A stretch of 64,000 bases of DNA from Bryum argenteum (GCA_037043015.1 CM073327.1:2834727-2898726); one strand, 5' to 3'; positions 47,040-59,471 are shown, numbered from the stretch's first letter. Program-made: numbers and translations. The notes: a model not told the origin generated them from the sequence alone.

Positions 47040-48632
47040 TTAGCACCAAAATCCGGGGTACGAATCTACGGCGGAAAGCCTGGAGGTGGGAAAGAGCCGG
47101 GAGGGAATGAGCTGAATGTTACCAGTCTCGGGCGAAGTGTAGGTGGTCGTTGTTGCCGACGATTCTTGTGTGCTGCTGTCCAGACTGGAGCTGCAGGACT
47201 TGTTAGGGCTTGCATGCCCTAGGGTGAGATCCAACTTCGGTTTCTCTCCCGCGTCTTGGCCTGCAGTCTTAGTAACTGGCAGCACTGGCTTGGTGTCTTC
47301 AGTCTGGCACTTGGCATCAGGATTCGGTCGTGAGGTTGCCTGGCGCGAGTAAGCCGAGACGGGCTTTAGAGCGAGTCTGGTTGCACGCTCATGAATGGTC
47401 TCGCCAGGAAGCAAGTCGGGAGACTCTGCGGGAGTAGGCGAATGTAAGGACGCCGAAGCAGGCAACTCAAAATTTGTTCGTGCCTTGGCTCCACGCAACC
47501 TCCTCGCGGCGGCGTCGTAGGCTCGTGCCGCATCCTCGGCTGTATCGAAGGTTCCTAGCCAGTGTCTACATTTTCCGATCCTGTCTCGTATTTCCGCTGA
47601 CCATCTCCCCCATGGCCTTTTCCTCACGCCTCTGTACGCTCGCCGACAAGTGGCGGGACCTGGAGATTCATAATCACTACTCGTGGCCATCTCCGTAACA
47701 TTGCTTGAAAAACAAAATTGCTCTGCTCCTTCGGATAGTCTAGCCTCCTCACTGAAAGCGGATGCGTAAATGTGCGACTGCTGCTGCATTGTGTGCAGAG
47801 CAGAACCAAAGCTGTTACCGAGGTGCTCCGAATCGGATGCGTGTGTAACTTGTAAGGTCGGATCGTGCACTCTCTTGTGTGTCAAGTAACTCGAAGCTTG
47901 TTGTGTACTGGACAGATCAGATGACCGCAGTCTTTCTGAGGTGTATCCGAAACACGCTGCTTCCGACGTCACCCCTCCGACGCTGTAAGCTGAATTGGCG
48001 GACAGCAGCCATGGATTGGCCACGTTCTCAGGCTGTGCCACTGACATTCGTGAAGGAATAGCGGTTGAAGGCCTCGAGTATCCAAAGAGTGCGTGTTCTC
48101 CCACAACGGCTGCAATGCCATAATCACTTTCCTCCACAGCCGTCACAGGTCCCGGACTTTGCATGACGGAGTTCTGCTGGAAAATACCATACTCCGGCGA
48201 TGAGTGGGAAAATTCATTCCAGCTTGTTTCCTGACAGCTGAGCTGCCCTCGGGAATGGTCACTTATCAGACTGCCGAGTGAGAGAGACGACGAATTAGTC
48301 TGCATCTGGTTGATCCTGGTGCTCGGTAAGCCAAAGCTCGCCTGCGTTGCAGAATTATTTGCAGCTCTTGGATGCACTTGAGCTTCATGTCGAACTGTGG
48401 AATTATCGACGCCCGACAAACTTGAAATACACGAATCATAGAGGTAATGAAACCTGGACGGGGCCAAATACCGCATACAAGCTCCTTCGTCAGGGACTCG
48501 CTCGACATGATCGTCGGAGAGCCCAGAGCAGTACTGGATCCTCTCTTTCTTCACTGGCATAAATGAACCGGCATGATTCCACTTCCGCTTCGCATGTGCG
48601 GCACTGCCAACCAGCAGATCATGCAACTCCAT
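47040..48632 (-). CDS. AP2/ERF transcription factor with EAR repressor motif (530 aa)
   Basis: An intronless frame starting at the first true ATG (48632-48630). It encodes one AP2 domain (about residues 331-389) starting [18 protein letters not shown] and including [19 protein letters not shown]. The Ala and Asp in WSAEIRD mark the ERF rather than the DREB branch. A single AP2 domain and no B3 domain place it in the ERF family, which binds GCC-box-like DNA in the nucleus. Near residue 465 LDLTLG fits the LxLxL EAR repressor motif, so it is probably a repressor recruiting TOPLESS-type co-repressors. The first 330 residues are Ser-rich and appear disordered; the conserved [10 protein letters not shown] start may be a subgroup motif. 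I do not assign a numbered ERF group. The gene converges on the glyoxalase gene. Confidence 0.9.
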   Translation of the reverse strand: MELHDLLVGSAAHAKRKWNHAGSFMPVKKERIQYCSGLSDDHVERVPDEGACMRYLAPSRFHYLYDSCISSLSGVDNSTVRHEAQVHPRAANNSATQASFGLPSTRINQMQTNSSSLSLGSLISDHSRGQLSCQETSWNEFSHSSPEYGIFQQNSVMQSPGPVTAVEESDYGIAAVVGEHALFGYSRPSTAIPSRMSVAQPENVANPWLLSANSAYSVGGVTSEAACFGYTSERLRSSDLSSTQQASSYLTHKRVHDPTLQVTHASDSEHLGNSFGSALHTMQQQSHIYASAFSEEARLSEGAEQFCFSSNVTEMATSSDYESPGPATCRRAYRGVRKRPWGRWSAEIRDRIGKCRHWLGTFDTAEDAARAYDAAARRLRGAKARTNFELPASASLHSPTPAESPDLLPGETIHERATRLALKPVSAYSRQATSRPNPDAKCQTEDTKPVLPVTKTAGQDAGEKPKLDLTLGHASPNKSCSSSLDSSTQESSATTTTYTSPETGNIQLIPSRLFPTSRLSAVDSYPGFWC

Positions 48633-51484
48633 AGCTGCTTCAATCACTACAGATACTAAAAATTTACGTCTGTTGCATTCTACGTCAATTCTACATGAAC
48701 ACTGAACAGTAACCGCTCGGTTAACTGTAGAGTGCCAGACTCCGAAACTACGTGAGGACGCAGCTGCTGCAAGAGCTAACCAGATCTAATGAATACGCTC
48801 AGATGGAATAAAACCATGTCCAAACTGTTCGCAAGCCTCAGAACCAGGTGTTCACCCCGACTGAGCAGAAGGTGTACGCAACTGCAACAACTGATGCCTA
48901 AGTAGAGGAAGCATGACTGTTCCGACAAATAGTAATCTAACTCTTACAGCATCACCGAACATCAATCTGTAAATTTCTGTGCTCGATCTCACCCTTGCCA
49001 AATTATGACAAAGAGCCACTGAGATCAGCTAGAATCGATCTTAGCCTATGAAAGACTACAAGATTGAAAGAAGTAGGATCTTGACAGAAGAGTTGCAGTG
49101 AGCAAGCGCCCGGCAGAAAGGAACAACAAACTGCTGGAATGAAATGAGAAATTTGGAGACTCAGTGTCTGTGAACACCGTCCACGAATCTGAAGAATGCC
49201 GAGCGAGCGAGTAGTCTAAAACTGAACGCACATTTGAAGCAGAAAGACGACTTTATAGTCTACACTAAAGCAGCAATCGCTTCACTTTGCTACTTTAGGC
49301 CCTGCACAACCGGGAGATCAGCCTCTTATAATTTTCCAGCCGAGGAGGCGAACGACCTCTTTAACTCCGTCCCGAGCACAACGACCAAGTGAAATCTTCT
49401 GACAACTAAATAGACTGGAAGCCGCCATAGATTTACAAAGCGCCTGAGACCCGTACTACAACGAAGAATGTCGGTGTAGTTGGCTGAAGCTCCTACCGAT
49501 CGATCAGCTCTCCTCATCAAATGTCGCAACTTGAGGTTGAGCAGGCACATCCCTCCGCCTAATCTTAGCAAGTTGAAAAAGGTGCCACATATTTTAATCT
49601 GCGCTCACAGAAAATACTCTCAAGAATCTTCTACAAATAAAGAAATTGGATTACAATGATTAATCTACGGCCTGCGTCCGACCACATCCTTGCGCTCGAC
49701 AGATAAGGAGCTCTCTCGTCGTACACGTGTAGAGATCTTCTCTCGAATCGAAATAAAACGCTTAGTCAACTCGCCTCGGTCACATGCGGGTCATGCAGCG
49801 CAGAATATAGTCGTGGAATTCGTATTAATGGTTCGTTTTCCGAATGAGGAAAGTCCTCGCAAACCGCTCGACAAAGTGGTTTTGCTAATTATGTGAGCAG
49901 CATTCCAGGGATGAGTCAATCGCCCGGACGGTGGCCCACTGACAACAGTGACAAGTCTCACTCCATTTTTTAACTATAACCACAGGGAAGGTGTACATGC
50001 GCATGATATGCAGGGAATTAAAAATGGCTGGCAAACCTTGAAGATGGAGTCGGTGGCGCAAGTGCTCTGTCACTATATTATCCAGCCCGGTTGGTATTAT
50101 CCTCCACCGTAAAAAAAGTTGAATCCGCTGCGTCTTGGTAGGGAGATAACGAGTGACACGACCTAATCTACAAAAAGCATTTTAAGGAACTCAAATTCGC
50201 TCCGAAGAGACTTCCATGCATTATAGCATAAATCAAAGGCCTACGAAACTCGCGCGTTCTCCGTTCACTCTTCGCGAATCGAAGCGATGAAATGAATGGA
50301 ATCGGCGCCGATGATCGATCGATCGATTCGTGCATACTGTCCAAAGTCAAAGTCAAGATTGATCTCGTAAGAATTAGACATCCGCAACCAGCTTCAATTG
50401 CCTCGCTGCCGAGGCTCGTCGTACTTCTTCGATTTTGATAGATTTTATCCGGCGCTCTGTTTTGTTTCCAAAATCGAAATCATTTACTATTGATCAAGAA
50501 TGTCATGGTCGGAGGAATGAGCAACCGATTAAATTTCTATACTCAAGAAATGGATGCAGCGAAAAGCTAAGGAATCCCGAAACGCGGAGATTCGTACGAT
50601 CTGATGAGCTTTATTCAGTGCGCTTCGATCACGCACGTTTGTCACGAGATTTTTCTAATCGTAGTATCGTCGATTTCCAGTTGTTCGAAGCCAAAAAACG
50701 AAACAAAAGATTTCGACATCGAACCTTTTTCAATCAAATAGTATAGGAGATCTAATTACCACAATTTAGCGATGATTTCGAAAACTCCTATCAGATGGAG
50801 CTAAAAAATTTCAAGTGTGCTCGTGGGGACTCATCATGAATATTCATTAGGTTGGAATTTGACCTAACTTCATTAACTGCACGGCAGTGATGAGAAGTGC
50901 CGATGCCACTTGCCTCTGGAAATGACTTGGACAAAATATCTTAGTGATGATGCATGGGACTACAACTCCTTCATTAGGCGACACGGAGAATCAGGCAAAT
51001 TGGGAAAGGAAAAATTGCAAAAGCGACCCTCAAACATCCCCTGTTTGTAAAATTGGTTCTCACTTTTCAAAATTGCAAAATGACACTTGTTTTTCTTCCT
51101 CTTAAAATTTTACCTTCTTGCTTGGAGGTATGCCCAAACTATTCTCTACCATCTCATGCAAGGACCCCTCTCCTATGACAAGAGTGTTTGTTTGGCTCCC
51201 CACTTCCAATTAGAGAGTTGAAAGTTCGGGAGGTGTTTTGTTGACAGCACCAAGAGTGCATGTTTGTAAACTACCAACCTCATCAACTTTCATTCTCATC
51301 ATTTAGTGTATTTCCTTAGATGGGTTTGATCTGTACTAGCTGCCAAACACGGTGTTCTGTAAAAGAGTTGAGCTAAAGTTTGGACGGCTCAGCCCTCCAC
51401 CTTCTCTTGACACTTCCATGTGAGCATGGCTAAGCTTTGTCTCCCAATTCATTACATGTCTCTATCTACCTTTCCAGAGTTATT
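48633..51484. other. ERF upstream region and intergenic DNA
   Basis: 48633-49330 is GC-richer and may hold the long leader and promoter of the ERF gene. A 103-codon + frame at 50435-50746 is rich in Arg/Phe/Ser and lacks any resemblance I know; it lies in sequence with many TCGA-type words, which opens frames by chance. I see no gene here. Confidence 0.4.
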
Positions 51485-51488
51485 TTAA

Positions 51489-52499
51489 CCCCTAACCGTC
51501 CTTGAAGCCCCAAATGGGTTTTGCAAATTTAGGCACCGTAGATGAAGGTCTTTAAAGTAGTGAATTTGCCTAATATTTTTAGTGGACACTCCTTATACTG
51601 CAAAGTATATGTGGTAAAATTTGCAAAGCCAAATTCCAATTTTAGAATCTTCTGAAGCAATTCCTAGTGTGCAAACCAAAATCGGGCAGTTTAAATTTAG
51701 GTTTATCAAAAAAGAAATTGGAACCAAAGTATTACTTAAGTTCCAAAGGACCCTTGGTTAAATTGTTGACCAATTTTAGTAGGGCAGCCTCCAAAAGTGT
51801 CCTAAACAATTTTAAAATGCCCCAAAAAACTTGGGAGACAAAACTTTGGATGTCACGATATCTCACATGGTAAACACTCAAGGATTCATTTTTAGAACTC
51901 CAACTACCCACCTTTGATTTTCCCTCAAAGCTTGCACACAGTAGACCCAATAGTAACATCACTAGCAAGTACTAGATTCTTAGGACATGTAATTGTAGAC
52001 TCTCTCTTACCATAGATTTGACTATTTAAAGAATGATTTGGAAGTGATTCAAAGTTTGTTTGCAAGATGAGTGTTTGGAATATAGGAGAGGAAGTAGTAG
52101 AGTCCATGCATTTAGTGTCAAAATATGGGCAAAATAGATTGTGCAACTAGTGAAGTTGTTGGCCAGCATCCATTTGTGAATCAAGGGTCTTTCCTAAACT
52201 CATTCTAAATCCCCTTGCCCCTCACTAATGTTGGGCACTTATCCATGCTGCCCTCCATTCTATAACAACAACCGTCGTTGGCTTTTGAACATTGCTCAAC
52301 CTGCTCCACCAAGACTCGGAATTGAAAAAATGCTCAAATGAGCGCAAAATATGAGTTCTTTTCCAAAAAATTTACCACACCTTCATAGAAATATCTACCT
52401 CTAGCAAGAAATTCCTCAAAAAATATGGATTTTTACGCCATAAACAAGCCGGGCTCGAACCTCAAAAAACCCAAATTAGATTTTAAGGATATTTAGGGG
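51489..52499. mobile_element. TTAA-flanked element, family A, inverted
   Basis: TTAA lies at 51485-51488 and 52500-52503. The left end CCCCTAACCGTCCTT and right end AAGGATATTTAGGGG are related but imperfect inverted repeats. Interior text such as 'gtggtaaaatttgcaaag' is the reverse complement of family A's 'ttgcaaattttaccacata'. The 1011-bp element is non-coding and diverged from the other members. Confidence 0.65.
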
Positions 52500-52503
52500 T
52501 TAA

Positions 52504-53208
52504 ACTTGTAGATTTTAAGTATGGGGAGACATCAAAAGAATACAAGAAAGACTTTTATTATCACCACCAATGTAGCACAATCCTTAATTATGCCACACCA
52601 TATTCATGTAAAAGCATCACTCATTTGGTTAATCACTATATCTTCGGCCTTTGTAAAACAATCAAAGCCTTGACCAGAAGTTTATATATTTATGTCAAAA
52701 TAGATATAGGTTTTCATACAGCTCAAGTTAAAACAACCAAATCATTTACAATAACCCTCGCATCACAAATTCCTTCCATAAACAACTTCGGTCACTCCAT
52801 GGTGAAAAAATTATAACTTGTCAAATTCAAAATCTATTCCACTCCCAAATTTAGGAAAAAACTATCTTCATTGACCTTGTTTATGTGTGTTTCCGTCACA
52901 TTGTAGAAAATACCAGAACTGTAATATAATGTTGTCTTGATAGAATCCATTGACCAAGACAATTCCATATAACAATTCAAAATATATGGGTAAGTATTGA
53001 ATTTCGACTTTTTGAAAGTAGAACTATCACATTCAACCTATTACTAAGTCCTTAGAAATTCTCAACAACTCACAAGAGAGTTATTCATATTCTATTTAGA
53101 CAAATTGAGAGTTATCATAAGTACATAAAAATCTCTTGAAATCTCTTAATCATTCAAATTCTTGTATATTTTTCTTACAACAAATCATGTTTTTCTGAAA
53201 TATATCAC
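52504..53208. other. AT-rich intergenic DNA, nothing recognised
   Basis: Short chance frames only. Confidence 0.5.
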
Positions 53209-53212
53209 TTAA

Positions 53213-53674
53213 GGTAGGAGCTGTGAAAACCGTCCAGCCCTAGAAACCGCACAATAGGTTCAGGGGTAGGGTCTGTAAAACCGTCCACTTTGGGAACCAT
53301 CCACCATTTTTAAGCTCAAACTGACCGGTTTTGGGAACCATCCACTGTTTTTAGCTCCCACCATGCATATTGAACGGTTTTAGACAACTCCTATGTTAGT
53401 TCGTGAACCTTTTTTGATTTTTTTTTGGGACATTCAATCCACTGTTTCCGGAATACAACCTTGCAAAAAAGCCAGCACTCTATGTTCGGGTAGTGGGACT
53501 CCTACGACTCCAGATTCAATAATTCATAGGAAATTATAGGATTACTCAAAAAATGTTTTTCTTTTGGGGATGGATTTGCACTAGCTTTGCAGACCATCAA
53601 AAAATAATTAAAATTTTACACCACTATTCCAAGTATGCAAAGCTGAAATTCAGACGGTTTTCACCACTCCTACC
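53213..53674. mobile_element. TTAA-flanked element with GGTAGGAG ends
   Basis: The left end reads GGTAGGAGCTGTGAAAACCG; the inverted right end reads GGTAGGAGTGGTGAAAACCG, a TIR of 22 bp with two mismatches. TTAA lies at 53209-53212 and 53675-53678. The interior repeats 'aaccatccac' and 'accgtcca' motifs several times. The termini begin GG, not CCC, so this is a separate family using the same target. At 462 bp it is non-coding. Confidence 0.75.
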
Positions 53675-54070
53675 TTAATCCACTTCGTTGAATTCTTCAA
53701 ATATGTTCAAATACATCATCCTAATACTAAACACATGTTCCTCTTTAAAGATTCATTAAATACTCAATAACGATGATTCTTAAGATCATAATTAGTGGAG
53801 AACGAGAATAATATCATACTTCCGTCACAAATCTTTCACATACATTCAGTTTCCTTTGTTTTGTTTATTTTTTTCCTTTTACTTGAAAAGGCTTATCCAA
53901 AAGTAGTTCATCCTCTCAATAGTACAAGCATGGAGTGTTTTAGCCTTGCCCCTTCAGATTATTATTATTATTTTTTTTTTTTAATTTTTTTAATTTTTTT
54001 TTTTTTTGACACAAATAAAGGGAGACCTTTACTGCACGGATAAAATACATACAAAGCTTCCTCCGCCATG

Positions 54071-54114
54071 TCCGGCGAAGCCGGACCCCAAAACCTGCGT
54101 TAGCCGGTTTTGGG
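54071..54114 (-). other. Paired hairpins in the LINE 3' untranslated region
   Basis: 54071-54085 forms a perfect 6-bp stem (TCCGGC/GCCGGA) around three bases. 54087-54114 forms a perfect 9-bp stem (CCCAAAACC/GGTTTTGGG) around ten bases. They are adjacent, in the last ~250 bases of the element RNA. LINE 3' hairpins can be recognised by the element's own polymerase; that role here is inference. Confidence 0.6.
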
Positions 54115-54271
54115 TCGGGCAAGTAAGCTAAACTAGAGGTAAAGGGAACCCTACCTTAAGAGACCGCAAATCGACTACTAAGAGGGCAACCCTCCCTTCT
54201 CCAGAAGAGAAACCTAGTCTTGAACTAGTCTTCTAGACAAAAAATACTAAGATCCTCCCCTGGGTTTATGC

Positions 54272-56626
54272 TTACATGTCTGTGAGCTTCCACTTTGGGT
54301 GGTCTCCATTCCAGGTGGCTAGGATGTTGTTAGAGCACCGTTCCCAATAAACCGAGTCTTGATTAGATCTCTTTGCTTTCTTGCTCTTCTCCATGGCCTT
54401 CTTTGTTTTCTTCCACACAAGCTTACCATAATCTATGAGCCCCATCCTAAGAAATAGTTCTAGCTTTTCCTTAGTCCATTTGACGCCATTAAAGGTGGTG
54501 TCATTTCTCTCTTGCCATAGAATCCATAGAACTGTTCCTCTGAGTAAAAGCCAAAGTCTGCTCACATGTGTAAATCTTTTGGACATTCTGTGTGCGAAGA
54601 TGCATTGTTTCCAGTTGAGGTTAGGCACTTGAGTCACTCTCTTCCTATTGTTAACCTTCGAGAGTTTACTGAGCATGTTAGCACACCATTTCCATGCTAT
54701 GACTGCAGATGGACATTCCCAAAATTTGTGTAAGATTGTCTCTCTCGAGTTGGTGTTACAGACTACACAATGCTGTTCGATTTCTGATTGCACCCTCCCT
54801 CTCCACACATTAACAGCAACTGCTTTGTGCCAAATGGTCCATATGAGTCCTGCTTCCTTCCTAATCCTTTGCTTGTCCCAAGTGTTGAGCCATTGAATTT
54901 TATAGTTCCTCGGAAGGATGCCGCTCCACTTCTTCGCTACGATGTTCTCTGGGGGCCTAAGTTTGCTCAGAAATTCCCTCCCTTTCTTGGTTGTAAACTC
55001 CATAAGTGGAGTTTTGTCCTCCCATTTGAAGCGCCCTGGGTCCCAAGTGAGCTTATCAACCTTCCCATAAAATAGGTGAAAGGTTTTCTTCTTCGGTCCT
55101 TTCTTTACATTGACCACCCTCACTCTTGTCATATGACCATCTATATTACGGTCAGCTTCTGGAAGTTTGTTAAGAGTATGCGACGGAGTTCTAAGACAGT
55201 AAGAAATAACACGTTGCGGAATTACATGATGACCTGCTTCCAACCGAGGAAGGAAGTCTTTGGTAGCTTGAAATACTAGCGAGGGAATCGGGTTAGTTTG
55301 AGAAGAAAAAACCGCAAGCCACTCCTTGTTTCTAGCTTGATTGGACCTATCCCTGAGAATGGGTTGCCAGTGATTTCTGAGCTTGTCCATGAAGCTATTT
55401 CAAGCTCCTTCTTCGTTTTCTAAGAGCCCAAATCTGACTTTGCCTTCTTTGAACGAGATAAATTGCCCATTGGTCCAAATATCCTTGAACTTACACATCC
55501 CTCTCCTAGCAAGCTGAGAGGCTCTGAGTTTGGAGAATCCTGGGCCGATGCCATTCACCTCTGGCCACCACCATAAGTGGCAGGTACTAAGTTCTTCAAG
55601 GTTGGTTGGACTGATGGTTTTGATAGAAGGTAGCAATTTCTTCCAAGATGAAGCAACCTTGTTCCACACCAAGGAACCTTTGCGCGATTGATGTTTTGGT
55701 ATGGTGAAGTATTCCAAGCTGCAGGGCCATCTTCCTGCAGAGTAGGGTTGGAAATTCTCTTGTCTAAACCTCAATAAGAGGTGCACATTAGATGTACCTG
55801 GCTCCATGGCTTTAAGGACCCATTTAACTAATAGCGCACTGGTGGCTTCTTCTAAATCAATCATGTTGAGGCCCCCATTTGCTTTGCTCTGGCAGCAATT
55901 GTATTTGCTAACTCTTGCTCTGGCTCTCTCGGTAGTCCCCCCGTTAAGAAAATTCATAATGGAACTCTGCACTCTGTTAATTCCATGTTTGGTTCCACCC
56001 CATACCGATAAAAAAAAGAGAGGGACTGATAATAAGACATGGTTGGCAATAATACTCCTGCCCGCGGGATTAAGCTTAATCGAACTCCACTGCTTGAGGT
56101 TCTTGGAGACTCGATTAACTAGATAATCGTCAATTCCTTTAGACTTAAGGGTCATGCCAAACGGTGCGCCTAGAAGTTTGCTCACATCCGCATTGTTAGC
56201 CCAAGTGATCCCTAAGTCATTAGTCCACGGAGGTCTTTCATTGTTGGTGCTATACTTCCAGTATCCCGAGGATTTAGTCCAATTGATAAGGAGCCCCGTA
56301 GCACGGCAAAAAACATCTAGGAGGGAGATCATGTTTCTAACCGGAAGTTCTTCTCCAAGAAGCGTAAATGAAGTGTCGTCTGCGTATTGGGCTAGGGTTT
56401 GTTGAAGCTCATTACCTGGTAAGCGAATACCTTTGATATTGTTTCTGACGGACTCTACTTTGATCATGGTATTCAGGGCCTCTCCCACAATGATAAAGAG
56501 ATAGGGTGCCAGGGGGCACCCTTGTCTCACTCCTCTTTCAATTTTGAAAGGGGGTGAGGCTACCCCATTCACATTGACTGATGAGACGGCTTCTTGAAAC
56601 AAGATTTGGACCATATTAGTGAATTC
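54272..56626 (-). pseudogene. LINE reverse transcriptase, truncated with in-frame stop
   Basis: One reading frame runs from about 56626 to 54272, interrupted by a single TGA at 55402-55400. The upstream part has RGVRQGCPLAPYLFII and the catalytic AQYADDTSF. The downstream part ends with a zf-RVT type knuckle, HCVVCNTNSRETILHKFWECP, and WILWQERNDTTF, typical of plant LINE C-termini. Both parts are in the same register, so only one stop separates them. Otherwise the frame is open over about 790 codons. Confidence 0.88.
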
Positions 56627-56659
56627 GTAAAAAAAAAATTTAAAAAAATCAATCAATCA

Positions 56660-57708
56660 ATGTCTTTTTCAACTGAACCATAGCAGCAGTAACCTACCTG
56701 GAGAATGAGTTACTAGAAGTAACATGGTGACAGTTCAACATTCGAGTCAAGACTCAAACTGTGGGTCAAAGAGATTCTAATAATGAAATGAGGCGAGAAT
56801 GTTATGGGGCCAATAGGAACATTCTGTGATTCTTCCGAGCGGTTGCTATGGCAGAGAGAATGATACCCTAAAGAGGTAATATTCCTGGCTGGAGCTTCGA
56901 AAGCTGTAGTGTAGCTTTTTGCTGCTGCTGCTGCTGCTGGTCCACGCATGTTGTTGGTTGTTGTTGCTTCATGGCATCGAGCTCCACCGTCGATGGCTGC
57001 CCTTGCGCTTCCTTTATGCCTCCGCCCTGTCGTTTTCTTCGTCCGCCCCTTGTCGATTGTGCATGTGCAATGCAGCATGTTCCGCCCGGGCCCCGGACAT
57101 GGCTCTGGCCCCTCACCCTTCCCCTCTTGCGGCACCACTTTTACATCCATCCGTTTCATCGTGTCCTCTTGCGGTAACACTACTACTTCTTGGTTGCACC
57201 GACACAGGTGTTGGCATGTAACGGGGGAATTGTGATACATGAAGGGCAGGCAATGCGCGCCAGGAAGCTTTCCATATTAGCGATCGTGCTCCCAAACAGG
57301 ACTGTTGCTTTTGTGTGCTGGACTCTGGTGGAGGCTTGCTACTGTAGTTTGTGCCTTCATTCCAAAGTTGTGTTGTTTTCCAGCAGAATATCCAACCAGG
57401 TAGAGTACTGTTCATTCTACACCCCTAGCTGCTTTCCGGAATTTAGGACGTGTAGGGAACTGTTCCTTCAGTGCACGATCATCGCGATTAGCTGTTGCAG
57501 TAATATACATTGCAATACGTTCCTTCATTCGACGCTCGAAAAGTTTCGCTCTGGCTATGGCGGAAACAGAAACCCCAAGGTCGTGTCCAGGCTTTCACCT
57601 TCTGGAGCCTACTGCCCATTCGATCGTCATCATTTCATCTGAAATGTCTTCTTTCATCCAAGCACTTCATCCAAACTGATGTAACCCTTGCGTGGGGAGC
57701 CTCCTATC
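56660..57708. other. GC-richer unassigned region
   Basis: Overlapping frames on both strands (for example 56713-57240 on minus) reflect GC-rich, stop-poor sequence. A GCT trinucleotide run at about 56920-56938 is a microsatellite. No family is recognised, and no consistent exon-intron structure is seen. Confidence 0.4.
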
Positions 57709-57711
57709 TAA

Positions 57712-58087
57712 GAGCATCTCCAACGGGCACTCTGCCAAATGACTCTGGCAGAGGCTTTGGGCAAGCTTGTGGAATCTGTCAGAGCGCAGAAAAGTTGGTC
57801 CAGTGGCACCAAACCAAGCGGTGGCTCTCGTGAGCGTCGACGTAAGAGGTGGAGCCTGCGATGAAGCTCTCCCACTTCCCGCCATCCTTCCCAAGAAGCT
57901 GCAAAAGCCAAGAAGATTCGCTTTGACCAGCTTTCAAGTGCGGTGTACAGAGCTCTGTATATCGTGAAATTTGGCCGAGCCCAACTCCCACGCTACCGTT
58001 GCAGAGTGAACGGTGCGATTCCACTTTCGGAGGTTGGCAGCAGGTGGTCGTTTTTCTGGCCTCCTAGAGTCCCCGCAGGAGACTCTC
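57712..58087. mobile_element. Candidate Harbinger-like MITE with TAA duplication
   Basis: The left end GAGCATCTCCAACGGG and inverted right end GAGAGTCTCCTGCGGG match at 12 of 16 positions. TAA flanks both ends (57709-57711 and 58088-58090), the 3-bp duplication typical of PIF/Harbinger elements. GAGCATCTCCAAC is a widespread terminus of plant MITEs. Internal frames have no family. Confidence 0.55.
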
Positions 58088-58452
58088 TAACTAAAGTGAA
58101 GGAATGTTCGAAAAAGACATCACTTTATAATATTTATTTCTGACAGTTTCTTCATCTCGCCTTCTCATGTCATTTTCAGATCTTTTGAAGTTGATATCCT
58201 AAACTAATATTTCAAATTTTACGATAGATTTTTTATTTAAACTTCTGAATTGTATTGTGAATTTTGGAGTCTATACACTGTTGGAACATAGTGGTATTTC
58301 CATCAAGCTCTTCACCAATATTTTCATCAAAAATGTCTCACCACCAACCTTGAAAATTTTCTTGGTGGTAGGTCATTACATTGGCGAAAATATCACACTT
58401 CTTCACTATTGTTTTCACTAACTATAGTCTTGTGATACTTAGGCTACATTAA

Positions 58453-59471
58453 CCCCTAAATTTCCTTGTGTGTTTCTGGAACTTGAAACCTCAAAAGTGC
58501 GATTTTTTACCTCTATGCACTCCCGAGAGTGTGAAGTGAATTTCCTAACTCTTTTTAGACTTCTGATTGTGAGATCTTATAACTGAGTCTACTTTTAGTC
58601 ACCAATCCAAAAAATTAACCGTTGGATGTTGAACATTTGCAAAATCGTAACATTCAAAATATCCTTACACATTGACAACTTAGATGAAGCACAACGTCTA
58701 GCGGAGGAGATTATTGCTCAAATAGTGAATAGAGTTGCTGCAAAAGTGAGTGAGGAAGGCAAAGAGCAACTCCCTACGGAATTGCATTCGGAGAGAGACC
58801 TTTGTGCTCAACACAATTTTTGGGTGTCTCATGATATACCTCCACAATCCGACCCAAATTAGCTCAAGCTTTATATGAGATTAGCTCTAGTATCTCAATA
58901 AACTAGATTTATTGAGCTCATGTTTTGCAAGTGTTAGCACTTCTTTATTCATTGAAAACTTGTGGTCCTAGGCTTTGTATGGTTTCTTTTATTTTTAATA
59001 CTACCCTTAAAGGGATTTTAACGAATCATGACATCCAAAGTTTGTGCAAAAGCTTTTACTAAAATTTCCAAAAACTTTGAAGCTTGCTCTTATAAAGTTT
59101 GAAGGCTGCTCTTGTCGAATTGATGAACTACTTGACTTGGGGTTCCTTGGAACTCAAATAGTATTTTGGTTATCAATATGTTTCCAGATTTTTATTTGTT
59201 TAAGAATAAAATAATATAAATAAATAGCCCGCCTTGGGTGTGAAAAATAAAATTTGAGAACTTAAAGAATCCAAAATTAGAATTTATCTTTGCAATTAGT
59301 TGCACACACACCTTGTAAATTGAGTATATACTCGGTGTTCCTTATAAAAGATACCTTGTAAATATAAGGAACACCGAGTATATACCTCAACTAGAAATAT
59401 TGGTTCTAACACCTTCGTCTAGCCTGCCCAAAACAACAAAAAGCCTTTTCGGCTTATAAGGATAGCTAGGG
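58453..59471. mobile_element. TTAA-flanked element, family A, carrying an insert
   Basis: TTAA lies at 58449-58452 and 59472-59475. The left end is CCCCTAAATTTCC and the right end GGATAGCTAGGG. The outer parts align with the copy at 3385-3980 almost throughout ('ttgaaacctcaaaa', 'ctctttttagactt', 'agtttgtgcaaaagctttta'). It is 1019 bp because about 370 bp (58659-59030) are extra. A short inverted duplication, 'aaggaacaccgagtatatac' near 59358 against its complement near 59321, lies near the right end. Confidence 0.7.
58659..59030 (+). pseudogene. Exon-like insert inside the TTAA element
   Basis: This stretch is absent from the sister element at 3385-3980. After an AG at 58681-58682 an open frame runs to a stop at 58860-58862. 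It contains DEAQRLAEEIIAQIVNRVAA and ends NFWVSHDIPPQSDPN, which looks like real protein rather than AT-rich noise. AATAAA follows near 58898, as in a 3' untranslated region. It is flanked by ACATTCAAA (about 58650) and ACATCCAAA (59031), possibly a diverged 9-bp duplication. I do not recognise the protein. It may be a captured or inserted terminal exon. Confidence 0.4.

Larger units (their letters stand above)
54010..56640 (-). mobile_element. 5'-truncated LINE (non-LTR retrotransposon)
   Basis: The element reads on the minus strand, with reverse transcriptase and C-terminal zinc-knuckle parts of the second frame. Its 3' end lies at an A-rich tail, seen as T runs at about 53970-54008 on +. 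The endonuclease, the first frame and the N-terminal half of the polymerase are missing, so it is truncated near 56630. Clear target duplications were not found; an A-rich and CAAT-repeat patch adjoins the truncated end. Confidence 0.88.

Noticed and set aside
50435..50746. 103-codon plus-strand frame as a gene
   Set aside because: No family, no splice partners, and it lies in sequence dominated by TCGA-like words.
56713..57240. 175-codon minus-strand frame as a gene
   Set aside because: Several overlapping frames on both strands are equally open, the poly-Ala is from a GCT microsatellite, and no domain is recognisable.
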